A DNA stretch of 64,000 nt, taken from positions 1 to 64,000 of the forward strand of contig CAJMQE010000008.1 of assembly GCA_905215405.1 (NCBI GenBank), in the 5' to 3' direction. Source of the stretch: an uncultured bacterium (GTDB taxonomy: Bacteria > Bacillota > Clostridia > Lachnospirales > Lachnospiraceae). Both the position numbers and the translations under genes were made by a program. Shown piece by piece: positions 1 to 9,663 of this stretch. The notes below the pieces were generated by a model. The model was not told where the DNA came from. It saw only the letters and a program-made list of their open reading frames with translations, and made no database searches. Position 1 is the first letter of the stretch. Each line of letters starts with the position of its first letter.

Positions 1-48
1 GGCTTTTTCATTCAAGAGTTCTCCGACCGGAGAACTTTCCTATAAAGT

Positions 49-88
49 AAAAAAAATTCTGTACCCAACTTATATGGATACAGAATTT
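49..88 (-). terminator. Intrinsic terminator ending the wzx/wzy-type operon
   Basis: On the minus strand a ten-base-pair arm pairs 54-63 with 79-88 around a 15-nt loop, and is followed by an uninterrupted run of T (A at 49-56 on the plus strand). It lies about 35 nt after the stop of the last gene of the block, the frameshifted acyltransferase. A second small hairpin with seven-base arms sits at about 18-35. Confidence 0.85.
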
Positions 89-123
89 TAGATCAATATA
101 TTTATATTCTATTCTCTTTACTC

Positions 124-1145
124 TTATAGTTTTTTACTTCTTTTGAAAGCAAACTTTGTGATTCCATGCAGCAACCATGCAAGCAACACTGAATTCACTA
201 CGACGAGAAGTGCTATTCCATACATATTAAGCAGAATGCCCGCTTTCATAAGAACAATATTTACTACATCTATTACAAATGGATGTAAAATATAAATGAA
301 CATAGATTCATTTTTACCAATGTGGTTAAGTACTTTGCCGAGTTTCCGCTCTGGCAGTTTCAGACATATTATAAAAACACATAATGCCAGTAATACATTT
401 CCAAAATACAGTCCTATTGATGTTATACCGTTTACCTGACTAACTTTACTGAATATATAATCCTCAGCTACAATCATTACCAAACTGATCCCCGTACCAG
501 CCAGCAGTATTTTATTCTGTAATCGTCCTATTGCCAGTTCACTGTGTCTTAAATAATATCCCATTAAAAAGAATGGTAGACCAAGTAACAGACCTCTTCT
601 AAATGCATCAGGGATAGAGATTCCCAATATATACAAAAGTCCAAAACCGGCTATTCTGATTAATAACAGAATCACTGCACTCCATAGAAATGCTTTATTA
701 TTCTTAATTCTATGTAATAAAAGCATCAGGCAATAACACAATGCCAGACATGGCAGGAACCATAATGGAATACAGAGCAGACTTGTATCACTCAATATAA
801 TGAGCTTTATAATTCCCTTTACACGAACCAAGGACAGCAGGTACTGTGTACACTGTGCCACATCAAATTTGTACTTTGTAAGGTTCCATACGATATAGAA
901 CAAAAAACTAATAACGATGAGTTTTACAATATGTAATATCTTTTTCCTTATTTTTCATAACTAAAATCCTGTCCTGAAAAAAAGTATCCTGAAATCATCA
1001 TAAAAAATGGCACCGAAAATAATCCCACTTTTGCAAAAACATTTCCAACCATGCCTGGCATTGGACAATGAATTAAAATGACCAGCAGACATGCAATACC
1101 TTTCATTGTATTCAGGAGCAGCTTTTCACTTCTGTTCTTTTCCAT
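124..1145 (-). pseudogene. Acyltransferase family 3 membrane protein, broken by a frameshift
   Basis: Two reading frames together make one acyltransferase-3 protein of about 340 residues, a normal length for the family. The first 65 codons (1145 to 948) give the N-terminal hydrophobic segment with the conserved early His (ACLLVILIHCP) and the SGYFF motif, and then stop. The remaining membrane segments continue in another frame from about 950 to 124. At the junction (plus 951-955) the coding strand has five A where six would restore the frame, giving SYEK-IRKK. Acyltransferase-3 proteins acylate sugars of surface polymers in the membrane. GAGGGA precedes the ATG at 1145. It is the last gene of the block. 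It could be a true null allele, a phase-variable homopolymer or a sequencing error. Confidence 0.8.
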
Positions 1146-1199
1146 ACTATCCCTCTAATGTGTTCTTATATTTTTAGTACAATATATTTTTTCCACTTC

Positions 1200-2108
1200 T
1201 TATAACTGTGAGAAGTCACAGTTATCTGGATCATATCTTAATCTGCTGTTAATATTAATAGCTGTTATGCTCTTAATTTCCTCTTCCGTCAGTGTAAAAT
1301 CGAATACATTAAAATTATCCATTAAGTGTTGCGCATTTGAAGTATTCACAATTGGGACATTTCCAATCTGTGTGTGCCATCTCAAGATGATCTGAGCAAC
1401 TGTTTTATGGTATTTCTTTGCGATTACAGGAAGCACTGTTTTTCTCAATCTATCATCCATTCTTGCTGTAGGGGTATATGCCATTACCTGTATATTATTT
1501 TCATCGCAGTATGCCCTTAATTCATCCTGTGTAAATAAAGGATGGCATTCAATCTGGTTGACCATTGGCATAATTTCTGCTACCTTCTTGATTTCCTCAA
1601 GATGATGGATGTTGCAGTTGCATACTCCGATAGCCTTGCAAAGCCCACTCTTGTAAAGTTCCTCCATCTGTTTCCAAGAATCAAGAAATGTTTCTGTTAC
1701 AGGCCAGTGCATAAGGTAGAGATCAACATAATCTACCTGCAGTGTTTTCAGACTGCTCTCCAGCGATTGTCTGATATTTCCACTCATCTGATCCCCATTG
1801 CATAACTTGGTACAGATTTGATACTGATCTCGTGGATAATTCTTCAGAGTCTTTCCCAGAATGTATTCACTTCCAGCATAGGCTCTGGAAGTATCAATTA
1901 ATGTAGTCCCATTTTTCATAGCCACATTTACTACGTTTTTTAATGCTTTATCTTTTCTGTACTGCGAACGGTTCTTCAGCCAGTTTCTCACCCAGTACTT
2001 TGCAATTCCAGCTTTACCTGTGGAGCCATACATATAAGTCAATACGATTGCGGATCCATATCCGATCTTTGGAATTTCTAATCCATTTGATAATTTAACT
2101 TTTTCCAT
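1200..2108 (-). CDS. Aldo/keto reductase family protein
   Basis: A 302-residue NADPH-dependent oxidoreductase of the AKR superfamily, cytoplasmic. The catalytic tetrad is readable as D72 and Y77 (LIDTSRAY), K101 (ICTKL) and H134 (YLMHWP). The strand motifs VDYVDLYLMHWP and GVCNCNI are typical of the family. About 50 residues separate the first strand (GYGSA) from LIDT, more than in most members. It starts two bases after the flippase stop, so it is surely cotranscribed with the capsule genes. The substrate cannot be told. A sugar or a carbonyl intermediate of a decoration pathway is possible, but a passenger gene is also possible. Confidence 0.85.
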   Translation of the reverse strand: MEKVKLSNGLEIPKIGYGSAIVLTYMYGSTGKAGIAKYWVRNWLKNRSQYRKDKALKNVVNVAMKNGTTLIDTSRAYAGSEYILGKTLKNYPRDQYQICTKLCNGDQMSGNIRQSLESSLKTLQVDYVDLYLMHWPVTETFLDSWKQMEELYKSGLCKAIGVCNCNIHHLEEIKKVAEIMPMVNQIECHPLFTQDELRAYCDENNIQVMAYTPTARMDDRLRKTVLPVIAKKYHKTVAQIILRWHTQIGNVPIVNTSNAQHLMDNFNVFDFTLTEEEIKSITAININSRLRYDPDNCDFSQL

Positions 2109-2110
2109 CT

Positions 2111-3634
2111 TTATCCCCTTTTTATAATCTTCATAACAAGTGCCTTTGTTTCTTTATATTCGTTTGTTTTTCTGAAGAAAAGAATCAGTACCGCATCTGC
2201 GATCAGAACACAAATAATCAGTTTTACAAAAACAATCAGTATATTATTAACAGTAATCAGATTACACACTAATACACAGCAGACACATGATATGATACAT
2301 GCTCCTGCATATGCTGCCAGCTTCAGTAAGTAAGATCTGGCACTTCTTTTAAATAATCTGGTAAACAGATTATGGATCAGCCATGGCATTGTAATCAATA
2401 CATAACTGATAATTGTCGATAACAGGATTCCGTAAATACCGATATACTGCACCAAAATCACATTCAGAATCAAATTGACCGATGCACCGATAAGAGGACG
2501 AAAACGATCTTCGTGCCACATTCCTGCAGCATCCTTATATGTAGCCCATACCATGGATAATTCACACACGATGAAATATATAACAAATAAAACAACACAG
2601 AAATCATCCAGAAGATTGTCACTGCCTACCCATATTGTCATAAATGGCTGATACAGGCATAAAAAACAACAGCTTGCAACTGACAAGATCCAGAAAATAA
2701 TAAATGTAAACTTCTTAAAATCGTTATAATTCTTATCCAGTGTTTCCACTACAAGACTATTCCCAATTCCTGCCGTAACAGAGTTAAAAATAATAGTGAT
2801 AAACCCTGTAATGGCCGTAAGAATATAGAAATAATTCTGGTAGATCGCCAATGCAGTCAGTCCCAAAAATGCAGAAATAACAATGGAATCTACAGAGTTG
2901 ACGACAACACTTCCAAATTTTGCAGTAAACAGATCTCTTACCCTTCTGTTTATCGTCCTGACCTCTCCCTTATCCAGGTCTCCGGCTGGTCGATATTCAG
3001 GGTACATCCTGTCTGCCGCAATTGCTGTAATAATATTTGTCAGGATCTGTGAAAGCAATGAAATAATCAAGTACAGATAATAATTCTTAAAAACGAACAA
3101 TACTGCCAACTGTAAAACATACTGAACTGTATTGGTAAGCAGTGTCACCTTACTCGTGACATCTGTTCTCTGATGCGCTACAAGAAGGCTGTTCTTATAT
3201 GCAAAAAGCCAGTATGACATAACTGTTGCTGACAAATTCAACAGATACAGAATATAAAGATTCATATCCGATGGAATTGTTCCGGAAATCAGTTTTGGTA
3301 AGAATGGAATTACAACAACTCCCAATACTGCGATTACAATTCCAATCACTCTGTAATAAATCCGGTAAAGTTTTAACAGTGCACATATCTTGTCTTTATC
3401 ACCGTCAATAATTGGTTTATACATACTATAGACCATTGCAGACCCAACTCCGAGTTCTGCAAGATTTAATACCTGTAACACAGATGTAAAGAGACTGTTC
3501 AGTCCCAGATACTGCATTCCCAGGAAATAGATGATTGCTGTTCGCATTACAAACGGTAACACCAGCTGATATAATTTCAACATTGAGCCAAACACCATAT
3601 TCCTGGTAGCGTTTTTCGTTCGTTGATTATCCAT
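2111..3634 (-). CDS. wzx: Polysaccharide flippase, Wzx/PST type
   Basis: A 507-residue multi-pass membrane protein with about 12-14 hydrophobic segments and short basic loops, the right size for the MOP/PST exporter superfamily. The N-terminus (GSMLKLYQLVLPFVMRTAII, then LNLAELGVGSAMVYSMY) is typical of O-unit flippases. It should move undecaprenyl-diphosphate-linked repeat units across the membrane for Wzy to polymerise. GGAG stands ten bases before the ATG at 3634. It is the only Wzx candidate in the window and lies in the same operon as the Wzy-like and WbaP-like genes, which supports the assignment. Confidence 0.9.
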   Translation of the reverse strand: MDNQRTKNATRNMVFGSMLKLYQLVLPFVMRTAIIYFLGMQYLGLNSLFTSVLQVLNLAELGVGSAMVYSMYKPIIDGDKDKICALLKLYRIYYRVIGIVIAVLGVVVIPFLPKLISGTIPSDMNLYILYLLNLSATVMSYWLFAYKNSLLVAHQRTDVTSKVTLLTNTVQYVLQLAVLFVFKNYYLYLIISLLSQILTNIITAIAADRMYPEYRPAGDLDKGEVRTINRRVRDLFTAKFGSVVVNSVDSIVISAFLGLTALAIYQNYFYILTAITGFITIIFNSVTAGIGNSLVVETLDKNYNDFKKFTFIIFWILSVASCCFLCLYQPFMTIWVGSDNLLDDFCVVLFVIYFIVCELSMVWATYKDAAGMWHEDRFRPLIGASVNLILNVILVQYIGIYGILLSTIISYVLITMPWLIHNLFTRLFKRSARSYLLKLAAYAGACIISCVCCVLVCNLITVNNILIVFVKLIICVLIADAVLILFFRKTNEYKETKALVMKIIKRG

Positions 3635-3664
3635 ACGTCATTTACTCCAAACTTTCTATTTTTC

Positions 3665-4858
3665 TTATGCTCTTCCCAGCATTTTCTTTAATCCCTTTTT
3701 GACTGGCCGTGGTATCAGTTTTTTTATAACCGTTTTCCATGTTGTTTTCTCTCTGAAACATTTCTTCGCCAGTACATCAAACTCCATCCGATCTAAATTT
3801 TTAAAGAAGTATTCTCTTTTCGGATTCATGACCGGTGATGTCAGAATACTCGGATTGCCCTCCAGTGTATCTTTAAGCGTTTTTTCTTCATAGAAAAGAT
3901 TTTCCTTGATCTCTTCAAATATTTCTTCTCCATGCGCTGAATTGATCATTACTAGAGAAGTTCCGTTCTCTATATTCTTCTCCTGATCTTTCAGTTTGAC
4001 GCCCCAGAAATCTGCAAGTGTAATATCGGATACCCTTGGAAACTCTTTATACTGACAATTTGCACAGCTTGGTCTCATGTAAAGATTATATCTGATATAA
4101 CCTACAATATAGATATCATTAAATCTGTCTTCCAGATAATCCTGTCCATTTTCAAATTCGACCTTTGTACTAAAACGATTCCATCCATAGGTCTTATTCT
4201 TGAACCAGACACGACTGATTTTTGACTGATACTTATTTTCCAGGTACTTAAGGAATTTCTCATAGACTTTAGGTGAATTAGATCCTCGACAGACAAAATC
4301 AACAATAGTGAGATTGTCATATTTCCTACCAAGGAAATTAATCAATCCTGCACATTCACATGGTGTACCACAAAAAAGTACCTTCTGACCATCCTGTAGA
4401 AGTTCCTTCACTCTTTTATAGTTGTCGCCCACATCACTTTGCGCATATTTTGACTGTCGAATTTTATTCAGTCCTTCTTCTGTATTGACAACGCAATGTT
4501 CGATATGATGATCTTTACCATACTGAGCACCACATAAATAAGAATTCTTCTTAAGCGCATTTAAGGCTAATTCCGAAAATACACCACCTGAAGTACTTTC
4601 CACACGAATTTTCTCGTTTAGAGACCATGCAGCAAACACTTTAGGAACCTTTGTATTTTCACTGTTATGTACCACATTGATTGCAGGACATGTTTTCCCA
4701 CATAATCCACATTCAATACATTGCTTCGTGTCTATCATGGGATATACAAAGCCTTCCATATCCCGCTTCATAGTAATGCAGTTCTTCGGACATATATTGG
4801 AACAGGCATAACATCCTGTACATTTGTCTTTGGCTAATTCATTTACTATCATCTGCAC
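3665..4858 (-). CDS. Coenzyme F420 hydrogenase/dehydrogenase beta-subunit-like iron-sulfur protein
   Basis: A 397-residue protein. The N-terminus holds two ferredoxin-type 4Fe-4S motifs, C13-C16-C19-C23-P and C47-C50-C53-C57-P. The FrhB-like domain follows, with CGTPCECAGL near residue 165 and a further Cys cluster (SCANCQY, DITLADFWG) near residue 265. Proteins of this type recur in surface-polysaccharide clusters, often near pyruvyltransferase-like genes, but their reaction is unknown to me. A flavin- and iron-sulfur-dependent reduction of a sugar or lipid intermediate is only an inference. The start is either GTG at 4858, four bases after AAGGA, or ATG at 4852. It directly abuts the acyltransferase upstream. 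Confidence 0.85.
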   Translation of the reverse strand: MQMIVNELAKDKCTGCYACSNICPKNCITMKRDMEGFVYPMIDTKQCIECGLCGKTCPAINVVHNSENTKVPKVFAAWSLNEKIRVESTSGGVFSELALNALKKNSYLCGAQYGKDHHIEHCVVNTEEGLNKIRQSKYAQSDVGDNYKRVKELLQDGQKVLFCGTPCECAGLINFLGRKYDNLTIVDFVCRGSNSPKVYEKFLKYLENKYQSKISRVWFKNKTYGWNRFSTKVEFENGQDYLEDRFNDIYIVGYIRYNLYMRPSCANCQYKEFPRVSDITLADFWGVKLKDQEKNIENGTSLVMINSAHGEEIFEEIKENLFYEEKTLKDTLEGNPSILTSPVMNPKREYFFKNLDRMEFDVLAKKCFREKTTWKTVIKKLIPRPVKKGLKKMLGRA

Positions 4859-5482
4859 TTATTCCTTCCAATTCACATTCTCTTTGATTACTTTCGCTGG
4901 TGAGCCTGCTGCCAGACATCCTGCAGGAATATCATGATTTACGACTGATCCTGCTGCAATAACAGCGCCTTCTCCTATAGTAACACCACTTAAAATGGTA
5001 ACTCTTGTTCCGATCCAAACATGATTCTTTATTATAACTGGCTTCGTATGGTTATCTCCATCGAGATAATGAGCATCCGAATCCATGATCGTGACATCAT
5101 GAGAAATTGCACAATCATCTCCAATTTCAATATGTTGATGACATCTGATCTTACAGTCACTATTGATGAAGCTATTACCAAGGATCATCTCAGAGCCCTG
5201 AAATAATATTACATCTGCACCATAAAAGAAAGAAAAGTTTCCTTTTACATGAAGTCTGCTGCCTGCATCCATTCTGATCATGGTACTTCTTCCGTTTCGA
5301 ACGATGCAGTTGCCATTAGTATTCAGATACGCATCCATCTGAATTTTTGCGTCACTGTTCATAATAAAATGCGTACCAGGCTGGATTGCCAGCTTCTTAT
5401 AATCTCCGCTTACGTATTTCTTTAATTTTCTTCTCTCACTATGTGCATATATTTTATTACATAACTCTGCAAATTTACTCAT
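4859..5482 (-). CDS. Hexapeptide-repeat (LbH) acyltransferase
   Basis: A 207-residue protein whose C-terminal two thirds (about 75-200) form a left-handed beta-helix of hexapeptide repeats (IGDDCAISHDVTI, IKNHVWIGTRVTI, IGEGAVIAAGSVV), ending in the family signature AAGSPAKVI. The likely catalytic His lies in DSDAHYLDG. This is the WbbJ/maltose-acetyltransferase group, which usually O-acetylates a sugar with acetyl-CoA in the cytoplasm. GAGGG precedes the ATG at 5482, and its stop directly abuts the start of the iron-sulfur protein gene. It presumably acetylates a residue of the repeat unit. Confidence 0.87.
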   Translation of the reverse strand: MSKFAELCNKIYAHSERRKLKKYVSGDYKKLAIQPGTHFIMNSDAKIQMDAYLNTNGNCIVRNGRSTMIRMDAGSRLHVKGNFSFFYGADVILFQGSEMILGNSFINSDCKIRCHQHIEIGDDCAISHDVTIMDSDAHYLDGDNHTKPVIIKNHVWIGTRVTILSGVTIGEGAVIAAGSVVNHDIPAGCLAAGSPAKVIKENVNWKE

Positions 5483-5509
5483 AATTTTAACCCTCTCATA
5501 AAATTCCAG

Positions 5510-6586
5510 TTATCTAAGTGCTCTTTCCAGATACTGTTTTCCTTTTTCCTGCTCGGATTTAATTATTTTATCCATGCCAGTATAATCACATTTAAACTTA
5601 TTTTCATCTGTCATATTTGTAAACTTCCGATCTTCTAGAGCAAAGACGGATAACAGCTGATCAATTCTTGATGACATACTCTTGTCCTTGTCAATTCTAT
5701 TACAACATACGAACAATTTTTTCAGGATAATGGATAATGCCATCCCATGAAATGAATCTGTATAGAACAGACTACAGTTGTTGATCAGCCACAGGAATTC
5801 AGATGGATCTGCAGTATAACTATCTTGATCGTTCATAGCAAATTCACTGTATAAATTAATGACTTTACAATTATTCTCTTTTGCTGTCTTTTCTATATCT
5901 TCACTAATGGCCTCAACTTTTTCTCCGAGATAATAGGTAAGGATAAATTTATCTGATTGCATCCATTCCGGCTTTTTCATGACTTTCTTCCATTCTTCTG
6001 CCGACAAGAAGAAAGTTGGATCCGGAACGACTTGTGGGCACTCTCCTGTCATTTCATATACCAGGTTGGCTCCTGCCTGCTCACGTACTGCAATATGCCG
6101 CATCTGTTTTAAGAGTGGAGCGATGTGCGCCTCCTGTGATTTTTCCAGTTCTGCTACACCAAAACTAGCTGCATAGGAAATTCTTTTTTTCTGATCAGCA
6201 AAAGCTGCATAATCCAGATCAGAATTAAAATCAAAATTAGGATTCCACACCTGATCACTACCACATACAAAATAATCGTACTGTGCATTTAATTCCGCAG
6301 GGACATTATTTTTTTCGATCTTATATTTACTAAAAGAGATGAATTGCTTATTGAATCTGTTAAAATTTCTGACTCTTATTGCCTTCATTTTCGTATTACG
6401 ATTCAGAATAATTCTAAGGTAGTCTCCAACTCTGTTCTTAAGTGTCAGATCATCTCTTCTTGCTGTAACATTTCTGACTGTATCCACTTCATGACCCAGC
6501 TTTTTCAGTTCCTGCTGTAACGCATAATTCTGTAATCTATTTCCATAGTTCTGACCATTTGTTATTGTTAAAATTCCAATTTTCAT
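5510..6586 (-). CDS. Polysaccharide pyruvyltransferase family protein
   Basis: A 358-residue protein with the family's N-terminus (GILTITNGQNYGNRLQNYAL) and C-terminal motif with a conserved His (YTDSFHGMALSI). The central VCGSDQVWNPNFDF also fits the family. Members transfer pyruvate from phosphoenolpyruvate to form ketals on surface sugars, although many clostridial members are untested. The start overlaps the stop of the upstream GT2 by four bases (ATGA), indicating translational coupling, and GGAG lies seven bases before the ATG. It is separated from the iron-sulfur F420-hydrogenase-beta-like gene only by the acyltransferase. Confidence 0.87.
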   Translation of the reverse strand: MKIGILTITNGQNYGNRLQNYALQQELKKLGHEVDTVRNVTARRDDLTLKNRVGDYLRIILNRNTKMKAIRVRNFNRFNKQFISFSKYKIEKNNVPAELNAQYDYFVCGSDQVWNPNFDFNSDLDYAAFADQKKRISYAASFGVAELEKSQEAHIAPLLKQMRHIAVREQAGANLVYEMTGECPQVVPDPTFFLSAEEWKKVMKKPEWMQSDKFILTYYLGEKVEAISEDIEKTAKENNCKVINLYSEFAMNDQDSYTADPSEFLWLINNCSLFYTDSFHGMALSIILKKLFVCCNRIDKDKSMSSRIDQLLSVFALEDRKFTNMTDENKFKCDYTGMDKIIKSEQEKGKQYLERALR

Positions 6587-7524
6587 TTTCCTGCTCCACC
6601 CAGTTTTAACTTCAGTAAAACTTTAATTTTTCTTTTCAGTGATGTATTTTTATCTTTTAATAACTGATGACTAATTTGATGATACATACGGTTCAAATAA
6701 GCTTGATCCTCTGTTTCATCTGCGATTGCCGACATTCTCTCAACAGCATAAAAAGCATCATACAATGCTCTTGTATAGGCACTCTGATACTTTTTCTGCA
6801 CAATTGGAATCATCTGTTCAAATGCCTGAATTTCCGTGATCATTGTATGTTTATAGCCTCCTGCCAGTTTTCCCATGGCACTACTTTCCCTTTGATAATA
6901 ATAGTATAAAGGAACGTTCCCATAGGAAACTGTATTGCAGTACTGAAGATAGGTCACAACAAAAAGCCTGTCTTCATTATATCTGATCTGCTCATCAAAC
7001 ATAATTCTATTATCTTCCAGAATATCTTTCCTGAAAATCTTATTCCAAAGATAACCCTGGTATCCAAAGGAACTCACACCAAACATGGCATCCATAAATT
7101 CAGATGCAGAAATCCGCATCTGAACCTGTTCTTCCATCTGTTCATTCTCATTGTGAACTTCAGCAGTTTCAACTTTAAAATATCCACATACCGCTAAATC
7201 CTGGCCTGCTGTATGCTCCACCAGATATGACAGATAATTCTCATGAATTTTGTCATCACTATCCAAAAAAACGACATAACTTCCTGAGGCTGCTTTTAAT
7301 CCAGCATTTCTTGCGGAGGATACGCCTCCATTTTCCTGTCTGATATAAATGAACTGTTCACTATCTTGACAGTACTCCTGACAAATATCGGAACTGCCAT
7401 CTGTTGAACCATCATCCACAAGAATCGCCTCAAACTCCTTATATGTCTGGCACTTCAGACTATCCAGACACTTTCTCAAATAATCACTGGAATTATAAAT
7501 TGGAATAATTACTGATACCATCAT
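6583..7524 (-). CDS. Family 2 glycosyltransferase
   Basis: A GT-A fold enzyme of 313 residues from the chosen ATG at 7524, which has AGGA eight bases upstream. A longer frame to 7548 lacks a ribosome site. Motifs are VSVIIPIYNSSDYL at the N-terminus, LVDDGSTDGS for nucleotide binding, NGGVSSARNAGL, and the DxD metal site in FLDSDD. It transfers one sugar from a nucleotide donor during cytoplasmic repeat-unit assembly; donor and acceptor cannot be read. It lies three codons or so downstream of the UDP-galactopyranose mutase gene, so a galactofuranosyl role is possible but unproven. Confidence 0.88.
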   Translation of the reverse strand: MMVSVIIPIYNSSDYLRKCLDSLKCQTYKEFEAILVDDGSTDGSSDICQEYCQDSEQFIYIRQENGGVSSARNAGLKAASGSYVVFLDSDDKIHENYLSYLVEHTAGQDLAVCGYFKVETAEVHNENEQMEEQVQMRISASEFMDAMFGVSSFGYQGYLWNKIFRKDILEDNRIMFDEQIRYNEDRLFVVTYLQYCNTVSYGNVPLYYYYQRESSAMGKLAGGYKHTMITEIQAFEQMIPIVQKKYQSAYTRALYDAFYAVERMSAIADETEDQAYLNRMYHQISHQLLKDKNTSLKRKIKVLLKLKLGGAGK

Positions 7525-7551
7525 CTTTACCGTCCTGCTGCCTTCCATTGA

Positions 7552-8652
7552 TTAATTGAGCTCTGTTTTGCACATTTCCAGTGCTGCTGCAATTACTTTA
7601 TCCATATCATAATATTTATACCCACCAAGACGACCACCAAAGATCACTTTGTGTTCTTTTTCAGAGAGTTCTTTATATTCCTGGTAAAGTGCATTATTCT
7701 TGTCATTATTTACTGGATAATATGGTTCATCACCCTTCTTCCATTCGCTGGAATACTCACGAGAAATAATAGTTGTTGGCTGTTTACCAAATTCAAAATG
7801 TTTATGTTCAATAATTCTTGTATATGGTACTTCTCTTTCTGTATAGTTGACAACAGCATTTCCCTGGTAATTTTCCATATCCAGTTCTTCTGTTTCAAAT
7901 CTGACTGATCGATATTCCAGCACACCCAGTTTATAATCATAGAACTGATCGATCATACCAGTGTATATAATCTTATCTGCAACTGCATCATATTTTTCTC
8001 TGTTTTCCAGATAATCCACATTTAATTCTACATCGATACCATCAAGCATTTTCTCAACGATCTTTGTATATCCACCGATTGGAATGCCCTGGAATCTGTC
8101 GTTAAAGTAGTTATTATCATAGATAAAGCGAAGAGGAAGTCTCTTAATAATAAATGCAGGAAGTTCCTTACAATCACGGCCCCACTGCTTTTCTGTATAA
8201 CCTTTGATCAGTTTCTCGTATACATCAGTTCCGACCAGAGATAATGCCTGTTCTTCCAGGTTCTTAGGTTCTGTGATATTCAGATCTGCGATCTGGGATG
8301 CAATAATATCCTTAGCTTCCTGTGGTGTTGCAATATTCCACATCTTGCTGAATGTATTCATGTTAAATGGTAAGTTATATAATTCATTTTTATATCTTGC
8401 CACTGGAGAATTTACATAGTTGTTGAATTCCGCGAACTGATTGACATAGTTCCAGATTTCTTTATCTGATGTATGAAAAATGTGGGCACCATATTTATGT
8501 ACATTGATGTCATGAACATTTTCACAGTAAATGTTACCTGCAATGTGATTTCTCTTATCGATCACAAGACATGTCTTTCCTTTTTTCTTTGCTTCATATG
8601 CAAATACTGCACCATAAAGGCCTGCGCCTACTACTAAATAATCGTACTTCAT
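7552..8652 (-). CDS. glf: UDP-galactopyranose mutase
   Basis: A 366-residue flavoprotein that interconverts UDP-galactopyranose and UDP-galactofuranose. The FAD-binding Rossmann motif GAGLYGAVFA with DKRNHIAGN is at the N-terminus. The family blocks HKYGAHIFHTSD, EKQWGRDCKELP, RFQGIPIGGYT and the C-terminal FGGRLGGYKYYDMD are all present and the length is normal. GGAGG precedes the ATG at 8652. It shows that the Region A polysaccharide probably contains galactofuranose. The flanking GT2 genes are candidates for the transferase. Confidence 0.96.
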   Translation of the reverse strand: MKYDYLVVGAGLYGAVFAYEAKKKGKTCLVIDKRNHIAGNIYCENVHDINVHKYGAHIFHTSDKEIWNYVNQFAEFNNYVNSPVARYKNELYNLPFNMNTFSKMWNIATPQEAKDIIASQIADLNITEPKNLEEQALSLVGTDVYEKLIKGYTEKQWGRDCKELPAFIIKRLPLRFIYDNNYFNDRFQGIPIGGYTKIVEKMLDGIDVELNVDYLENREKYDAVADKIIYTGMIDQFYDYKLGVLEYRSVRFETEELDMENYQGNAVVNYTEREVPYTRIIEHKHFEFGKQPTTIISREYSSEWKKGDEPYYPVNNDKNNALYQEYKELSEKEHKVIFGGRLGGYKYYDMDKVIAAALEMCKTELN

Positions 8653-8676
8653 TTTCTTCCTCCAATTACTGATTTT

Positions 8677-9663
8677 CTATTTTGTCATCTTCTTAGAAAA
8701 ATAACTGCAAAGCAATTTATATGTTGCAAAATTTGTCATTCTGAGAAGTTTTATTTTCTTATTTGTAAAGCTATAGAATTCTGGATAATCGTTCTTAAGC
8801 TTCTGATCGATCTGCATGATTTTTGTTTTCTTTTCTGTTGTTGGATCAAGAAAACAAAAGATATCATAACAGTAAACAGCCATATCTGCAATTCTATTTC
8901 TAAGAATCGTCTTCACTCGTGGAGACACATTTGCTGACTCATATACGCCTAATACTTCGGTAAGAACTTTTACATATTCAGGATAATGTTTCTCATATCC
9001 TTCTTTACTTACGCTCTGTCCTGCACGGGCAATTCTATAGCAATAAACATCAAAATCATAAAAGATGCAACTATGTACATAACAACATGTCTTAATGACA
9101 TATTCAACATCTGTATAAAAACAATGTTCTGTAATATTAATATTATTTTTCTGAAGAAGTTCTGTTTTGAAAGTTAGAGAGTGCATTGGGAGCGTGATGT
9201 TTTCATCCATTTCCTCAAACGCTGCAATCTTATTGTTCTCATAAGCCGTACCACATTTAAACTTTTCAAGAACCTTTCCTGTCTTGTCTTCAAATGTATA
9301 ATAATTGGTAACCACCATATCTGCATCTGTTTCTTCCAGAACCCGAAGGAACTTTGGCAGATTTTCATGTTTGAAATAATCATCACCATCCAGCTGTTTA
9401 AAGTACTTACCTGTAGCACATTCGAACGCTGCATTTAATGCTGAACCCCATCCACCATTTTTCTTATTGATCAATTTATATGTATTTGGGTATTTTTCCA
9501 CATATTCATTGGCAATTTCAGCTGTAGCATCTTTTGATCCATCATTCACAATTAGAATTTCCAGCTTTTCCATATCCTTTTCCATTACAAAACAATCCAG
9601 TGTTTCTCGCAAATACTGCTCAACGTTATAGGCAGCTATTGAAACTGATAAAATCTTAGACAT
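8677..9663 (-). CDS. Family 2 glycosyltransferase
   Basis: A 328-residue GT-A enzyme. SVSIAAYNVEQYLRETLDC and LIVNDGSKDAT form the nucleotide-binding part, NGGWGSALNAAF follows, and LDGDDYF holds the DxD motif. The C-terminal 100 residues are helical and basic, as is usual in clostridial capsule GT2 enzymes. The ribosome site before the ATG at 9663 is weak. A TATAAT at about 9691-9696 without a good -35 may mark an internal promoter. It lies directly upstream of glf and may use the mutase product, but this is inference. Confidence 0.87.
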   Translation of the reverse strand: MSKILSVSIAAYNVEQYLRETLDCFVMEKDMEKLEILIVNDGSKDATAEIANEYVEKYPNTYKLINKKNGGWGSALNAAFECATGKYFKQLDGDDYFKHENLPKFLRVLEETDADMVVTNYYTFEDKTGKVLEKFKCGTAYENNKIAAFEEMDENITLPMHSLTFKTELLQKNNINITEHCFYTDVEYVIKTCCYVHSCIFYDFDVYCYRIARAGQSVSKEGYEKHYPEYVKVLTEVLGVYESANVSPRVKTILRNRIADMAVYCYDIFCFLDPTTEKKTKIMQIDQKLKNDYPEFYSFTNKKIKLLRMTNFATYKLLCSYFSKKMTK

